Assembly: GCF_004000215.1 (NCBI RefSeq)
Contig: NZ_RBVY01000001.1
Coordinates: 124,001 to 188,000, forward strand
Direction of reading: 5' to 3'
DNA length: 64,000 nucleotides
Origin: Nitratireductor alexandrii
GTDB lineage: Bacteria; Pseudomonadota; Alphaproteobacteria; Rhizobiales; Rhizobiaceae
The position numbers and the translations under genes are program-made. Shown here in pieces: positions 1-9,899 of the stretch. Below the pieces are notes generated by a model. It worked only from the letters and a program-made list of their open reading frames with translations, was not told where the DNA came from and made no database searches. Each line of letters opens with the position of its first letter. Position 1 is the stretch's first letter.

Positions 1-355
1 GGCCGACCACGCCGAGACCGGCCGCCGGCTGATCGAGGCCGGCCGCAAGGCGGTGGAGGAGGATTTCGCCGAAGCGCTGATCCTCGGCTGCACGATGGAG
101 GTCGGCTTTTATCGCGAAGTCGAAAGAAAGCTCGGCGTGCCGGTGATCGATCCGTCGATCGCCGCGCTCAAGCGGGCCGAATACGCCGCCGTCCTCAAGC
201 GCCAATGCGGCTGGATCCCGTCGCGCAAATGGTCGTGCGAGGCGCCGCCCGAGGAGGAGATCGCCCGTTTCGGCGGCTTCGACGACGGCGAGATCTTCGG
301 CAACCGCGTCGTGGTGCCGGCCGAGGAGGCAGGCCCGGCCCGCCGCGCCGCCTGA
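1..355 (+). CDS. Asp/Glu/hydantoin racemase superfamily protein, 3' part
   Basis: The reading frame is already open at the left edge, so only the last ~117 residues are seen. They contain LILGCTMEVGF, which matches the second-cysteine motif (GCT) of the two-cysteine aspartate/glutamate/hydantoin racemase superfamily, followed by GVPVIDPSIAALK, the usual next conserved segment. Such enzymes invert amino-acid or hydantoin stereocentres without a cofactor. The neighbours (an M24 peptidase and a hydantoinase-B-type protein) fit a hydantoin or amide catabolism locus extending upstream of the window. The specific substrate cannot be told, because the N-terminal half with the first cysteine is missing. 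Confidence 0.6.
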   Translation, partial: ADHAETGRRLIEAGRKAVEEDFAEALILGCTMEVGFYREVERKLGVPVIDPSIAALKRAEYAAVLKRQCGWIPSRKWSCEAPPEEEIARFGGFDDGEIFGNRVVVPAEEAGPARRAA

Positions 356-447
356 CATTGAACCGGCCGGCCCGCGCTGCAGACGCGGGCCGGCCCATCC
401 TGGCGGCGATCGGCCGCCGAGACAGCATTTTTTCGTTCGAGGACCCC

Positions 448-1560
448 ATGACCGAGCCTTCTTCCAACCAGACCGCCGACCGTCTCGCCCGCCTGCGCGA
501 GGCGATGAAAGCCGAAGCGGCCGACCTCGTCGCCATCGCGCCCGGCTCGCACATGGACTGGCTGGTCGGCTTCCATCCGCACCCGGACGAGCGCCCCTGC
601 CTGCTTTTGGTGGGCGCTGAAAAGGAGGCGTTCCTGATGCCGGCGCTCAATGCCGAAGGCACCCGCGAGCACACCGACATCGCCTTTCACACCTGGTCGG
701 ACGACCAGGGCCCGAAGGCCGCGCTTGGCGAAGCTCTTGCCGCGATCAGCGCCGAGGGAGCGAAAACCGTCGTGCTCGACGAAACCATGCGGGCCGATTT
801 CGCGCTGCTCGTGCTCGACGCCCTGCCGGGCGCGACCCACGCCTTTACCGACCGCACGCTCGGCCGGCTGCGCATGGTCAAGGACGAAGGCGAAATCGCC
901 AAGCTGAAGATGAACGCCGAAATCGCCGACCGCGCCATGCAAAAGGCGTTCGCCGCGATCCGGCCGGGCATGGCCGAAAAGGATCTCGCACAAGTGGTCA
1001 AGGACCATTTCGCCTCCGAGGGCGCCGTACCGTCGTTCTGGATCGTCGGCGGCGGACAGAACGGCGCCTTTCCCCATCACCAGTCGGGCGACAGACCGCT
1101 TGCCGAGGGCGATGCGATCGTCATCGACATCGGCGCGCGCAAGGCGGGCTTTCCGAGCGACATCACCCGCATGGCCGCAGTCGGCCGTCCGCCCGAAGGC
1201 TACGGCCAGATCCACACCATCGTGGAAAAGGCGGTCCAGGCGGCGATGAAGGCCGCGCGTCCGGGCGTGAAGGCGAGCGCGGTCGACGCGGCCGCTCGCA
1301 CGGTGATCGCCGATGCCGGCTACGGCGAGTATTTCGTGCATCGCACCGGCCACGGCATGGGCATTGACGGGCACGAGCCGCCCTACATCACCGCCACCGC
1401 CGACACCGTGCTGGAGGAGGGCATGGTGTTTTCCATCGAGCCCGGCATCTACCTGCCCGGCCGCTTCGGCATCCGCCTGGAGGAAATCGTCGTGCTGCGC
1501 GCCGACGGTCCGGAAATCCTCTCCGGCCTGCCGCGCGACCTGCATGTCGCGAAGGCTTGA
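448..1560 (+). CDS. M24 family metallopeptidase (Xaa-Pro aminopeptidase-like)
   Basis: A 370-residue protein with the pita-bread fold signature of M24 peptidases. The five expected metal ligands are visible: two Asp in VIDIGARKAGFPSDITR, His in HRTGHGMGIDGHEPP, Glu in FSIEPGIYLPG and Glu in GIRLEEIVV. It should be a cytosolic two-metal aminopeptidase P/creatinase-type hydrolase. The ATG at 448 is preceded by GAGGA at good spacing; the longer open frame upstream runs through the previous gene and lacks a start with comparable support. There is no signal peptide. M24 members also include creatinases and ectoine hydrolases, so peptide specificity is assumed, not shown. Confidence 0.85.
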   Translation: MTEPSSNQTADRLARLREAMKAEAADLVAIAPGSHMDWLVGFHPHPDERPCLLLVGAEKEAFLMPALNAEGTREHTDIAFHTWSDDQGPKAALGEALAAISAEGAKTVVLDETMRADFALLVLDALPGATHAFTDRTLGRLRMVKDEGEIAKLKMNAEIADRAMQKAFAAIRPGMAEKDLAQVVKDHFASEGAVPSFWIVGGGQNGAFPHHQSGDRPLAEGDAIVIDIGARKAGFPSDITRMAAVGRPPEGYGQIHTIVEKAVQAAMKAARPGVKASAVDAAARTVIADAGYGEYFVHRTGHGMGIDGHEPPYITATADTVLEEGMVFSIEPGIYLPGRFGIRLEEIVVLRADGPEILSGLPRDLHVAKA

Positions 1561-1667
1561 GGAGAACGCGCAAAGCCGCCGGTTTTGCGCTCGATCCCGA
1601 CAAACGACACAGCGCCGTCACCGAAAAATCAAAGGGCCGCGAGGGTGCGGCAGCGGGAGGAAACGAC

Positions 1668-2666
1668 ATGCCGAGAGAATGGGTGATCGACGCCTATGAC
1701 GGGTACGAGGGCCTGCGCCTGGCGGCGTGCGAAAAGGGCGAGCCCGGACCGACCGAGATCAGGATGCACATCGAGGCCTTTGCCCTCAACTGGGGCGACA
1801 TGGACCTGATGAAGGACAATTATTCCTTCAGCTTCGAAAGCTTTCCCGCGCGGATCGGCATGGAAGCCGCCGGGATCGTCGAAGCGGTGGGACAGGACGT
1901 GACCGGAATTGCCGTCGGCGCGCGCTACTGCACGCTGCCCTATTTCTACTACAATCGCGGCGCCAGCGCCGACACGCTGGTCATCGACCAGAAATATGTG
2001 ACGCCGGCGCCCGAGGGCATGAGTGCCGTCGAGGCGGCATCGATCTGGATGCAGTACATGACCGCCTACTACCCGGTCGTCGAACTCGCTGGTGCGAAGA
2101 AGGGGGTGAACATTCTGGTTCCTGCGGGCACGAGCACCGCCGGGACCGCCGCTCTGCAAATCGGGCGTCTGTGCGGTGCGACCATGATCGCGACCACGCG
2201 CTCGGAACGAAATCGGGACTATCTGATGCAGTCCGGCGCCGACCACGTCTATGTCGACGGCAGCGGCGATCTGGCCGATTTTCTGATGGAGGCGACCCGA
2301 GGCGCGGGCATAGATGCCTCGTTCGATCCGATCGGCGGCGATTTCGTCCTGCGCTACGGCCCGGCAATGGCGCGCGGCGCCAAGCTGATGCTCTACGGGC
2401 TATTGACCGCGGAACTTCCCAAAATCCCTTATGTCGACATGTGGCAGAAGAATGCCTGGCTGCACATGTATTCGCTGTTCAACTACGTCGAGGACCAGGA
2501 CGCGCAGGATCGCGGAACGGCCTTCGTCTATAAGGCTTTGACCGATGGGAAGTTGACGCCCAACGTCGACCGGGTCTTCCCGATGGACGCCTATGTCGAC
2601 GCATGGCGGTATCTTTCCGGGCCGCGCGCAAACTACGGTAAGGTCGTCGTCGATACCGGCAGATGA
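1668..2666 (+). CDS. MDR-family alcohol dehydrogenase / NAD(P)H:quinone reductase
   Basis: A 332-residue medium-chain dehydrogenase/reductase. The N-terminal GroES-like domain has ALNWGDMDLMKDNY and PARIGMEAAGIVEAVG; the Rossmann part has ILVPAGTSTAGTAALQIGRLCGA for cofactor binding, and SFDPIGG follows. The structural and catalytic zinc cysteines of true alcohol dehydrogenases are absent, so it belongs with the zinc-independent quinone-oxidoreductase branch. The start at 1668 has GGGAGG about 6 bases upstream; the frame upstream of it has no good ribosome site. It probably reduces a quinone or enone with NAD(P)H in the cytosol; the substrate is not deducible. Confidence 0.8.
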   Translation: MPREWVIDAYDGYEGLRLAACEKGEPGPTEIRMHIEAFALNWGDMDLMKDNYSFSFESFPARIGMEAAGIVEAVGQDVTGIAVGARYCTLPYFYYNRGASADTLVIDQKYVTPAPEGMSAVEAASIWMQYMTAYYPVVELAGAKKGVNILVPAGTSTAGTAALQIGRLCGATMIATTRSERNRDYLMQSGADHVYVDGSGDLADFLMEATRGAGIDASFDPIGGDFVLRYGPAMARGAKLMLYGLLTAELPKIPYVDMWQKNAWLHMYSLFNYVEDQDAQDRGTAFVYKALTDGKLTPNVDRVFPMDAYVDAWRYLSGPRANYGKVVVDTGR

Positions 2667-2783
2667 ACCAAATGCCCGACCGGGCGGATTGCTTCTTGGA
2701 GCCGGGGACGACCCCCGGGCCTCAGCCGCCCGGTTCATCCGGGAGGTGTTGCGAGAGCACCATGCCTTTAGGATTTGAGGACA

Positions 2784-4355
2784 ATGACGAAACCTGCTGA
2801 CCCGTTTACGATATCCGTCATCCAGGCGAGCTTGGTTTCGGCGGCCGACGAGATGTTCGCGGTCCTGAAAAAGACCGCGATGAGCCCGATCATCTACGAG
2901 GTGCTCGATGTCGGAACCGGCATCACCGACGCCAGGGGCGAACTGGTTTCGTCCGGCGCCGGCATCCCGACCTTCGTCGGCGTGCTCGACAAGGCGGTCA
3001 AGCGCATCGTCGAGCTGCACGGGTTCGAGGCGATCCGCGACGGCGACTGCTATGTCACCAACGATCCCTATTATGGCGGCGTCACCCATCTCAACGACGT
3101 CGTCATCGCGCTGCCGGTCTTCGCGCATGGCGAACTGGTCGCCTGGACTGCCTCGATCGCGCACTGGAACGATCTCGGCGGCATGACGCCGGGCTCGATG
3201 GCGGTCGACGTGTCGGAAATCTTCCAGGAGGGGCTGCGCCTGCCGGCCGTCAAACTGTTCGAGAACGGCCAGCCGCTGCGGTCGGTGTTCGACATCATCG
3301 CCGCCAATTCGCGCCTGCCGGATTTCGTCAACGGCGATCTGTGGGCCCAGGTGGCGGCCAGCCGCAAGGCCGAAAGCCGCGTGCGCCAGCTGGTCGAAAG
3401 CTACGGGCTCGCCGCCTATCGCGCCGCGCTTGCCGATCTGTTCGAGGAGGGCGAGCGGCGCGGCCTGGCCGGTCTCGCCACCCTGCCGGAAGGCACGTTC
3501 ACGGTCGAGGAGGAACAGGACGACGGCGCGTTGTGGCGGGCCGCCATCACGGTCAGCAAGGAGCGCTTCGTCGTCGATCTGAGCGGCAATCCGCAACAGC
3601 GCGCCGCACCCTACAACACCAGCCGCGACGGCGCCGTGATCTCGGCCCAGATGATCTTCAAGGCGCTGACCGATCCGACCTTGTTCGCCAATGCCGGCTC
3701 GTTCCGCGCCCTGGAGGTGATCACCGAGCCGGGCACGATCTTCCACGCCACCGGCACCGCGCCGCACGGCTATTATTTCGAGACCCGCATCCGGCTCTAC
3801 GACATGCTATGGCGCTGCATGGCCCGGGCGATGCCGGAGCGCCTGCCGGCGGGGCATTTCGCCTCGATCTGCGGCACGGTGATCGCCGGCGATCATCCCG
3901 ACAGCGGCCGCCGCTTCACCATGGTCGAACCGCAAATGGGCGGCTGGGGCGCGACCGCGACGCGCGACGGGCTCGACGCGATGTATTCGGCCAGTCACGG
4001 CGAGACGTTCAACTGCCCGGTCGAGATCTGCGAGGCGCGCTACGGCCTCGATGTCGGCTACAAGCGGTTGCGCGACAGCGGCGAGGGCAAGGGCCTGCAT
4101 GCCGGCGGCCGGGGCATGGAAACCAGCTACAGGCTGCGCGCGCCGGCGATCATGTCGGCCGGATACAGCCGCGCCCGCCAGCCGGTGTGGGGCGCCAATG
4201 GCGGCGCGGACGGCGGCGTCAACGGCCTTGCCGTGCGCCATCCAGACGGCAGCCGTCAGGACTACACCTTCGCCAGCGGCGTGAGGCTGCAGCCCGGCGA
4301 CGAGGTTCTGGTCGGCACCGCCAATGGCGGCGGCTGGGGCCGGACGCCGGCCTGA
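2784..4355 (+). CDS. Hydantoinase B / N-methylhydantoinase B family protein
   Basis: A 523-residue protein with the HyuB family layout: SPIIYEVLDVGTGITDARGE near the start, DGDCYVTNDPYYGGVTHLND, HWNDLGGMTPGSM, and a C-terminal GWGRTPA tail. HyuB proteins pair with HyuA (an ATP-grasp-like/ASKHA subunit) in ATP-dependent hydantoin, N-methylhydantoin, 5-oxoproline or acetone-type conversions. No HyuA is in the window next to it, so a partner must lie upstream of the left edge or elsewhere. The ATG at 2784 has TTGAGG at ideal spacing; the in-frame TTG at 2775 overlaps that site and is unlikely to be used. Confidence 0.85.
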   Translation: MTKPADPFTISVIQASLVSAADEMFAVLKKTAMSPIIYEVLDVGTGITDARGELVSSGAGIPTFVGVLDKAVKRIVELHGFEAIRDGDCYVTNDPYYGGVTHLNDVVIALPVFAHGELVAWTASIAHWNDLGGMTPGSMAVDVSEIFQEGLRLPAVKLFENGQPLRSVFDIIAANSRLPDFVNGDLWAQVAASRKAESRVRQLVESYGLAAYRAALADLFEEGERRGLAGLATLPEGTFTVEEEQDDGALWRAAITVSKERFVVDLSGNPQQRAAPYNTSRDGAVISAQMIFKALTDPTLFANAGSFRALEVITEPGTIFHATGTAPHGYYFETRIRLYDMLWRCMARAMPERLPAGHFASICGTVIAGDHPDSGRRFTMVEPQMGGWGATATRDGLDAMYSASHGETFNCPVEICEARYGLDVGYKRLRDSGEGKGLHAGGRGMETSYRLRAPAIMSAGYSRARQPVWGANGGADGGVNGLAVRHPDGSRQDYTFASGVRLQPGDEVLVGTANGGGWGRTPA

Positions 4356-4460
4356 CGAAAGGACCGGCCCCGGCAAATCAGCGCCATGGCCTGTCAGGAG
4401 GGCGGGCGGGGGGCGCATTGCGGGCCTGACATTTGCGCCGTCTTCGGGTATCGCAGGCGC

Positions 4461-5383
<923 letters not shown>

Positions 5384-5387
<4 letters not shown>

Positions 5388-6145
5388 ACCATCGCGCGAT
5401 CTGGGCGATCTACCGGCAGGAAATGGCGCGCGCCTTCCGCACCGTGCTGCAAAGCATCGTGTCGCCGGTGATCTCGACCTCGCTCTATTTCGTCGTCTTC
5501 GGCGCGGCGATCGGCTCGCGCATCCAGGAGATCGGCGGCGTCAGCTACGGCGCCTTCATCGTGCCGGGCCTGATCATGCTGTCCTTGTTGACGCACAGCA
5601 TCTCCAACGCCTCCTTCGGCATCTATTTCCCAAAGTTCACCGGCACGATCTACGAGATCCTGTCGGCGCCGGTCTCGCATCTGGAGATCGTCGTGGCCTA
5701 TGTCGGGGCGGCCGCCACCAAATCGATGATCCTGGGCGCCATCATCCTGGCGACCGCGACGCTGTTCGTGCCGCTGCGCATCGAGCATCCGCTGGTGATG
5801 GTGCTGTTTCTGGTGCTGACGGCCTGCACCTTTTCGCTGTTCGGCTTCATCATCGGCATCTGGGCCGACGGTTTCGAGAAGCTGCAGCTCGTGCCGCTTT
5901 TGATCATCACCCCGCTCACCTTCCTGGGCGGATCGTTCTATTCGATCGACATGCTGCCGCCGTTCTGGCGCTCCGTCACCCTTTTCAACCCGGTCTTGTA
6001 TCTGGTCAGCGGTTTCCGCTGGAGCTTTTACGGCGACGCCGATGTCGGGGTCTGGGTCAGCTTGACGATGACACTGATCTTCCTGGCCGTGTGCCTGGGG
6101 ATCGTGTCCTGGATCTTCCGCACCGGCTACCGGCTGAAAAGCTGA
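5384..6145 (+). CDS. ABC-2 type transporter permease
   Basis: A 253-residue inner-membrane protein with about six hydrophobic segments and the ABC-2 family pattern: a cytosolic N-terminal helix ([22 protein letters not shown]), [12 protein letters not shown], an [13 protein letters not shown] loop, and [20 protein letters not shown] before the last helix. It overlaps the upstream ATPase gene by four bases (ATGA), so both subunits should be made together and form a homodimeric half-transporter. Lipid, antibiotic or capsule-type exporters share this fold; no nearby gene identifies the cargo. Confidence 0.88.
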
Positions 6146-6329
6146 CGCGCGCACGGCGGCTCCAGCCGGCGCTAACTTTCCCGAAAGGTTCTCGCCCGCA
6201 AGCTCGGCCTATCGATCGCAGGCGATTCGCGATTCAAGGCCGAGGCCGGGCAGGGACGGCAGGTAGCGGACCGACAGGTCCGACAGCCGCCCGCGGTCCC
6301 GGCCGGCGTGTGTGAGGGGAGACTTTGGG

Positions 6330-6635
6330 GTGAAGGCAGATCACGATTCACAAGGAGACGGCGCGCACAGCGCCCGGGTCGTTGCATTTCCGCTGTGGCG
6401 GCGGGCCGACGCGGTGGCGCGCGCCGCAAGGGCGCTGGCCGCGCTCGGCGATCTCGACGCGCGCGACGATTACCGCCACCGGCTCGCGGCGCGGTTTTTC
6501 GCCGAGCTCGACGCGCTCGGCCTGAGCGAGGCCGACCAGGACGAGGAGGTCGGCGCGTTCTTCTACGAGGTCGAGTTCGCGCTCGAGGATCTGTTCGGCG
6601 AAGCGCTGAAGGACGTCACCACCGGCATGGTCTGA
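6330..6635 (+). CDS. Small conserved hypothetical protein (DUF6074-like)
   Basis: A 101-residue acidic, alanine/arginine-rich protein. It has an ARVVAFPLWRRADAVARAA segment resembling short rhizobial proteins of the DUF6074 type, followed by an amphipathic helical C-terminal half rich in Glu and Asp. No catalytic motif, signal peptide or membrane helix is seen. The GTG at 6330 has GAGGGGA upstream at good spacing; an in-frame GTG at 6312 overlaps that site. It stands alone between the ABC exporter and the flagellin gene and is followed by a hairpin. The family assignment rests on the short N-terminal motif only. Confidence 0.5.
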   Translation: MKADHDSQGDGAHSARVVAFPLWRRADAVARAARALAALGDLDARDDYRHRLAARFFAELDALGLSEADQDEEVGAFFYEVEFALEDLFGEALKDVTTGMV

Positions 6636-7063
6636 CCAGCCGCCGCGCCTCGGCGCGCGCCGATCTCGCGGTCGCGGCGCGGTCACCGGCCGAATCATGT
6701 TTTGACAGTCATGGGTAGGGCCGGCGCGGCTTCCACGAAGGCGCGCCGGCCCTGTCGGCGTTAACGATCGGCCCGACCGCGTGTTAACTGTCGCGTGCGC
6801 ATGTTTGCGTGAATTTTGCGGGAAATAACGAGAATCCGGAGATTTTTCCCCGAATGGGGCGGAAAACCGCATGGGCGGCGCACGATATCGGCAATGCAGG
6901 TCGGGCGGCCACGCGAGTGTTAACCGGTTTACCGTTTGTTAAGCATGATCGTTCACAAAGGTTAAGACGCGGCGAGACGGCTGTCCGGCGGAGGCCGGTG
7001 GCGGGCCGCAAAGAGATAAATCGGCAGCCTGCGACGCCGCGGGCGAGACAAAAGGGGCCTAGC
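6636..7063 (+). promoter_or_regulatory. Upstream region of the flagellin gene with terminator hairpin and CtrA-like half-sites
   Basis: This 428-base gap holds no credible gene. It begins with a strong hairpin (6717-6753) and then becomes less GC-rich than its surroundings, with five GTTAA-containing words. One of them reads TTTA-N7-TTAA at 6928-6942, one base from the CtrA consensus TTAA-N7-TTAA. CtrA controls flagellar genes in many alphaproteobacteria, so this is the likely flagellin promoter region. No clear sigma-54 or sigma-28 promoter was found by eye. Confidence 0.5.
6717..6753. terminator. Strong inverted repeat, probable transcription terminator
   Basis: Perfect 12-base arms AGGGCCGGCGCG (6717-6728) and CGCGCCGGCCCT (6742-6753) enclose a 13-base loop that can itself pair partly (CTTC/GAAG). 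There is no long T run, so termination on either strand is inferred from stem strength and from its place between the small gene ending at 6635 and the flagellin promoter. Confidence 0.5.
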
Positions 7064-8035
7064 GTGTCCAGCATTCTGACCAACGCCTCCGCGATGACCG
7101 CGCTGAAGAGCCTGCAGGCGACCAACAAGGCGCTGTCGACGACGCAGGCGCGCATCTCCACCGGTTACCGTGTCGCCGAGGCCAGCGACAACGCGGCCTA
7201 CTGGTCGATCGCTACCACGATGCGCTCCGACAGCAAGGCGTTGTTGACCGTGCAGGACGCGCTCGGTCTCGGCGCGGCCAAGATCGACATCGCCTATACC
7301 GGCATCAACAACACCATCGACGTGGTTGACGAGATCAAGGCCAAGCTGGTGGCGGCCCGCGAGCCGGGCGTCGACCGTTCCAAGATTCAGGCCGAGATCA
7401 CCGCCCTGCAGGGCCAGCTCGTCAGCAATGCCGCCGCCTCGTCCTTCTCCGGCGAGAACTGGTTGTCGGTGGATTCGGATTCGCCCGGCTACAACTCGGC
7501 CAAGTCGATCGTGGCCTCGTTCACCCGCGCCTCCGACGGCACGGTGTCGGTGTCCACCATCACCATCAACACCGACAGCGTGAAACTGTTCGATGCCGGG
7601 GCCAACACCGTGACCGGCGGCGTCGGCCTTCTCGACGGCGTCTATGACGAAACCACCGGCGCCCTGCACGCCGACCAGACCACCGCCGCGGGCGTCTTCA
7701 CCGTCGCCACGCTCGACATTGCGGGCCTGACCAACAACGCGGCCGACCTGACCAGGCTCGACAATTTCATCAAGGGCGTGGACGACGCCATCAGCCGCAT
7801 GACCAAGGCCGCCTCCGATCTGGGCGCGTCCAAGAAGCGGGTCGCTCTGCAGGTCTCCTTCGTCAACAGCCTGATGGACGCGATCGAACGCGGCGTCGGC
7901 GCGCTGGTCGACGCGGACATGAACAAGGAATCGACCCGCCTGCAGGCGCTGCAGGTCCAGCAGCAGCTCGGTATCCAGGGCCTGTCGATCGCCAATTCCT
8001 CGGTCCAGGGCATCCTGTCGCTGTTCCAGGGCTGA
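7064..8035 (+). CDS. Flagellin
   Basis: A 323-residue flagellin, short as is usual in rhizobia. The conserved N-terminal D0/D1 helices (SSILTNASAMTALKSLQ, ISTGYRVAEASDNAAYWSIA) and the C-terminal D0 helix ending SSVQGILSLFQG are intact, with a short variable middle rich in Thr, Asp and Gly. It is secreted by the flagellar type III apparatus without a cleaved signal and polymerises into the filament. The start is GTG at 7064, giving the expected SSILTN N-terminus, with AGGGG about 9 bases upstream; the longer open frame upstream does not fit the family. It is followed by cheR, but no other flagellar gene is in the window, so this may be an accessory or isolated flagellin locus. Confidence 0.93.
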   Translation: MSSILTNASAMTALKSLQATNKALSTTQARISTGYRVAEASDNAAYWSIATTMRSDSKALLTVQDALGLGAAKIDIAYTGINNTIDVVDEIKAKLVAAREPGVDRSKIQAEITALQGQLVSNAAASSFSGENWLSVDSDSPGYNSAKSIVASFTRASDGTVSVSTITINTDSVKLFDAGANTVTGGVGLLDGVYDETTGALHADQTTAAGVFTVATLDIAGLTNNAADLTRLDNFIKGVDDAISRMTKAASDLGASKKRVALQVSFVNSLMDAIERGVGALVDADMNKESTRLQALQVQQQLGIQGLSIANSSVQGILSLFQG

Positions 8036-8165
8036 TGACGCCGGGCCCCTAAACCTATAAAGGCGAGGCCAGGAGGAGACGCTGGCGCACCGCAGCCTGC
8101 CGCGAGGCGGAGCGGCGCATCAACGGCCACATCGCGGCACGCAACGAGGGCACAGGGACACTGAA

Positions 8166-9041
8166 TTGAACCGAGCTGCCGTGCCTCCGACAGGCGGAAT
8201 CGTGCCCGGTGACTATGTGCTCACCGAGGCGGATTTTTGCCATATCGCCTCGATCCTTCACGATCACGCCGGCATCCACCTGCCGCAGGCGAAGGCCGCG
8301 CTCGTCTATGCACGACTGGCCAAGCGCCTGCGGGCGCTCGGGCTCGAGAATTTTCGCGACTATTGCGCGCTGGTGGCCGGCAGCGACGGTCTCGGCGAGC
8401 GTCAGAAGATGGTCGCGGCGCTGACGGGCGACGGCACCAAATTCTACCGCGAGGCCGATCATTTCGACCATCTGAGAACGCGCGTGCTTCCCGCTCTTGC
8501 GGCACGCGCGCGACAAGGCCAGCCCATCCGGATCTGGTCGGCTGGATGCGCGGGCGGCGAGGAACCCTACACGATCGCGCTGGTCTTGCTGTCGGCGATG
8601 CCCGACGCGGCCCGCCACGATGTGCGGCTTCTGGCGACCGACATCGACCCCCAGATGATCCAGCAGGGACGGGCCGCCATCTATTCCGAGGCAGCGCTTG
8701 CCGACGTTCCGGCGGATTTGCGGACAAAGTGGTTTTCCGAGCGTGCCGGCGCCGGCGAACCGCGCTGGCAGGCGCACGAGAGCCTGCGCGACCTGATCGC
8801 GTTCCGCGAACTGAACCTGTTTGCCCGGTGGCCGATGAAAAAGCGTTTCGACGCGATTTTCTGCCGCAACGTCGCCATCTATGTCGACGCCGCCAAGCAG
8901 GCCGAGCTTTGGATGCGCTTTTCCGCGGCGTTGAAGCCGTCCGGCGTGCTTTATGTCGGACAGGGCGAATGCGTGTCGGGCCCGGCGGCAAGACATTTCG
9001 CCGCCGACGGACCCGCAACCTGGCGTCGCCTGCCCGGCTGA
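8166..9041 (+). CDS. cheR: CheR-type chemotaxis protein methyltransferase
   Basis: A 291-residue protein with the two CheR domains: an all-helical N-terminal domain (about residues 15-85) and a SAM-dependent methyltransferase domain. Key segments are GDGTKFYREADHF (the usual TxFFR-type substrate motif), IWSAGCAGGEEPYTIA (SAM-binding loop), ATDIDPQ and IFCRNVAIYVD. It should methylate glutamates on chemoreceptors. The indicated start is TTG at 8166; a GTG a few codons later is possible, and neither has a strong ribosome site. The gene lies 130 bases after flagellin in the same direction, away from any che operon, and could serve a sensory pathway other than chemotaxis. Confidence 0.85.
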   Translation: MNRAAVPPTGGIVPGDYVLTEADFCHIASILHDHAGIHLPQAKAALVYARLAKRLRALGLENFRDYCALVAGSDGLGERQKMVAALTGDGTKFYREADHFDHLRTRVLPALAARARQGQPIRIWSAGCAGGEEPYTIALVLLSAMPDAARHDVRLLATDIDPQMIQQGRAAIYSEAALADVPADLRTKWFSERAGAGEPRWQAHESLRDLIAFRELNLFARWPMKKRFDAIFCRNVAIYVDAAKQAELWMRFSAALKPSGVLYVGQGECVSGPAARHFAADGPATWRRLPG

Positions 9042-9175
9042 GGAACGGTCGAGCCGGCCTCGGTTTTCCGCCACGGCGCCCGCTCCCGTTTCGCGACTTC
9101 AGCGGCGCTCGAGCGGCCGCGCAAGCGCCGTTGCCCGGCTTGCCACATCAGCCAGGTCCGGCCGCATGCGCCGTA

Positions 9176-9724
9176 TCAATCGGCGATCTCGGCCAGTTCC
9201 CGCTCGTGCAGCCATTCGGCATGGCGCGGCGCCCGCTTGGTGCGCGACCATTCCTCCAGCATGTCCCATTTGACGGCATCGAGACGTTTCATCAGCGCCT
9301 CTTCCTGCGGATCGGGGCAGGCGAGCTCGACCCGATGGCCGTTCGGGTCGAAGAAATAGATCGAGTGGAAGATCGAATGGTCGGTGACGCCGAGCACGTC
9401 GATGCCGTTGGCCTCGAGCCGCTCCTTGAAGGCCAGCAGCGTGTCGCGGTCGGCGACCTTGAAGGCGATGTGCTGGACCCAGGGCGGCGTGTTCTGGTCG
9501 CGCCCCATCTCCGGCTTGGTGGGCAGTTCGAAAAAGGCCAGAACATTGCCGTTGCCGGCATCCAGGAACACATGCATGTAGGGATCCGGCTCGTGGGTCG
9601 AGGGCACGTGATCCTCGGCGATCGCCAGCACGAAATCCATGTTGAGATTGTTCACATACCACTCGACCGTCTGCTTGGCGTCCTTGCAGCGATAGGCGAC
9701 GTGGTGGATTTTCTCGATCTTCAT
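9176..9724 (-). CDS. VOC superfamily protein (glyoxalase/extradiol dioxygenase fold)
   Basis: A 182-residue protein starting KIEKIHHVAYRCKDAKQTVEWY, a typical VOC beta-alpha-beta module. A second module follows with VQHIAFKVADRDTLLAF and FFDPNGHRVELACP, where the HH near residue 7, the mid-protein His and the late Glu can supply metal ligands. It could be a lyase, dioxygenase or resistance-type enzyme. The ATG at 9724 has GGAGGACC 8 bases upstream on the minus strand; an in-frame ATG 15 bases earlier overlaps that ribosome site. It is monocistronic and preceded by tandem repeats that look like a regulator site. Confidence 0.8.
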   Translation of the reverse strand: MKIEKIHHVAYRCKDAKQTVEWYVNNLNMDFVLAIAEDHVPSTHEPDPYMHVFLDAGNGNVLAFFELPTKPEMGRDQNTPPWVQHIAFKVADRDTLLAFKERLEANGIDVLGVTDHSIFHSIYFFDPNGHRVELACPDPQEEALMKRLDAVKWDMLEEWSRTKRAPRHAEWLHERELAEIAD

Positions 9725-9746
9725 CGGCAGGTCCTCCATTAATTTA

Positions 9747-9776
9747 GTTGCGCTTGTAACTGTTGTATTTGTAACT
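9747..9776 (-). promoter_or_regulatory. Two adjacent 15-base direct repeats in the VOC gene promoter
   Basis: On the plus strand GTTGCGCTTGTAACT (9747-9761) is followed immediately by GTTGTATTTGTAACT (9762-9776); 12 of 15 positions agree. The block is AT-rich against its GC-rich surroundings and sits 23 to 52 bases upstream of the VOC gene start at 9724, where a promoter and operator would be. A TetR- or MarR-type regulator is plausible, but none is encoded next to it. Confidence 0.45.
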
Positions 9777-9899
9777 AACAAGACCAAACGAGACGCGGCG
9801 CGCGAATTTGGCGCCGGCGCCGGTCCGGCCTATGATGGCCCGGTCCCGGCTTCCGGCCGGGCTGTCTGTCAAAACGGTCCTTCGGGTGGGAGGTTCGCC

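Noticed and set aside
109-1545. 478-residue minus-strand open frame over the M24 peptidase gene
   Set aside because: It mirrors the real gene, shows no recognisable motif and has no ribosome site; the plus-strand M24 metal ligands are decisive.
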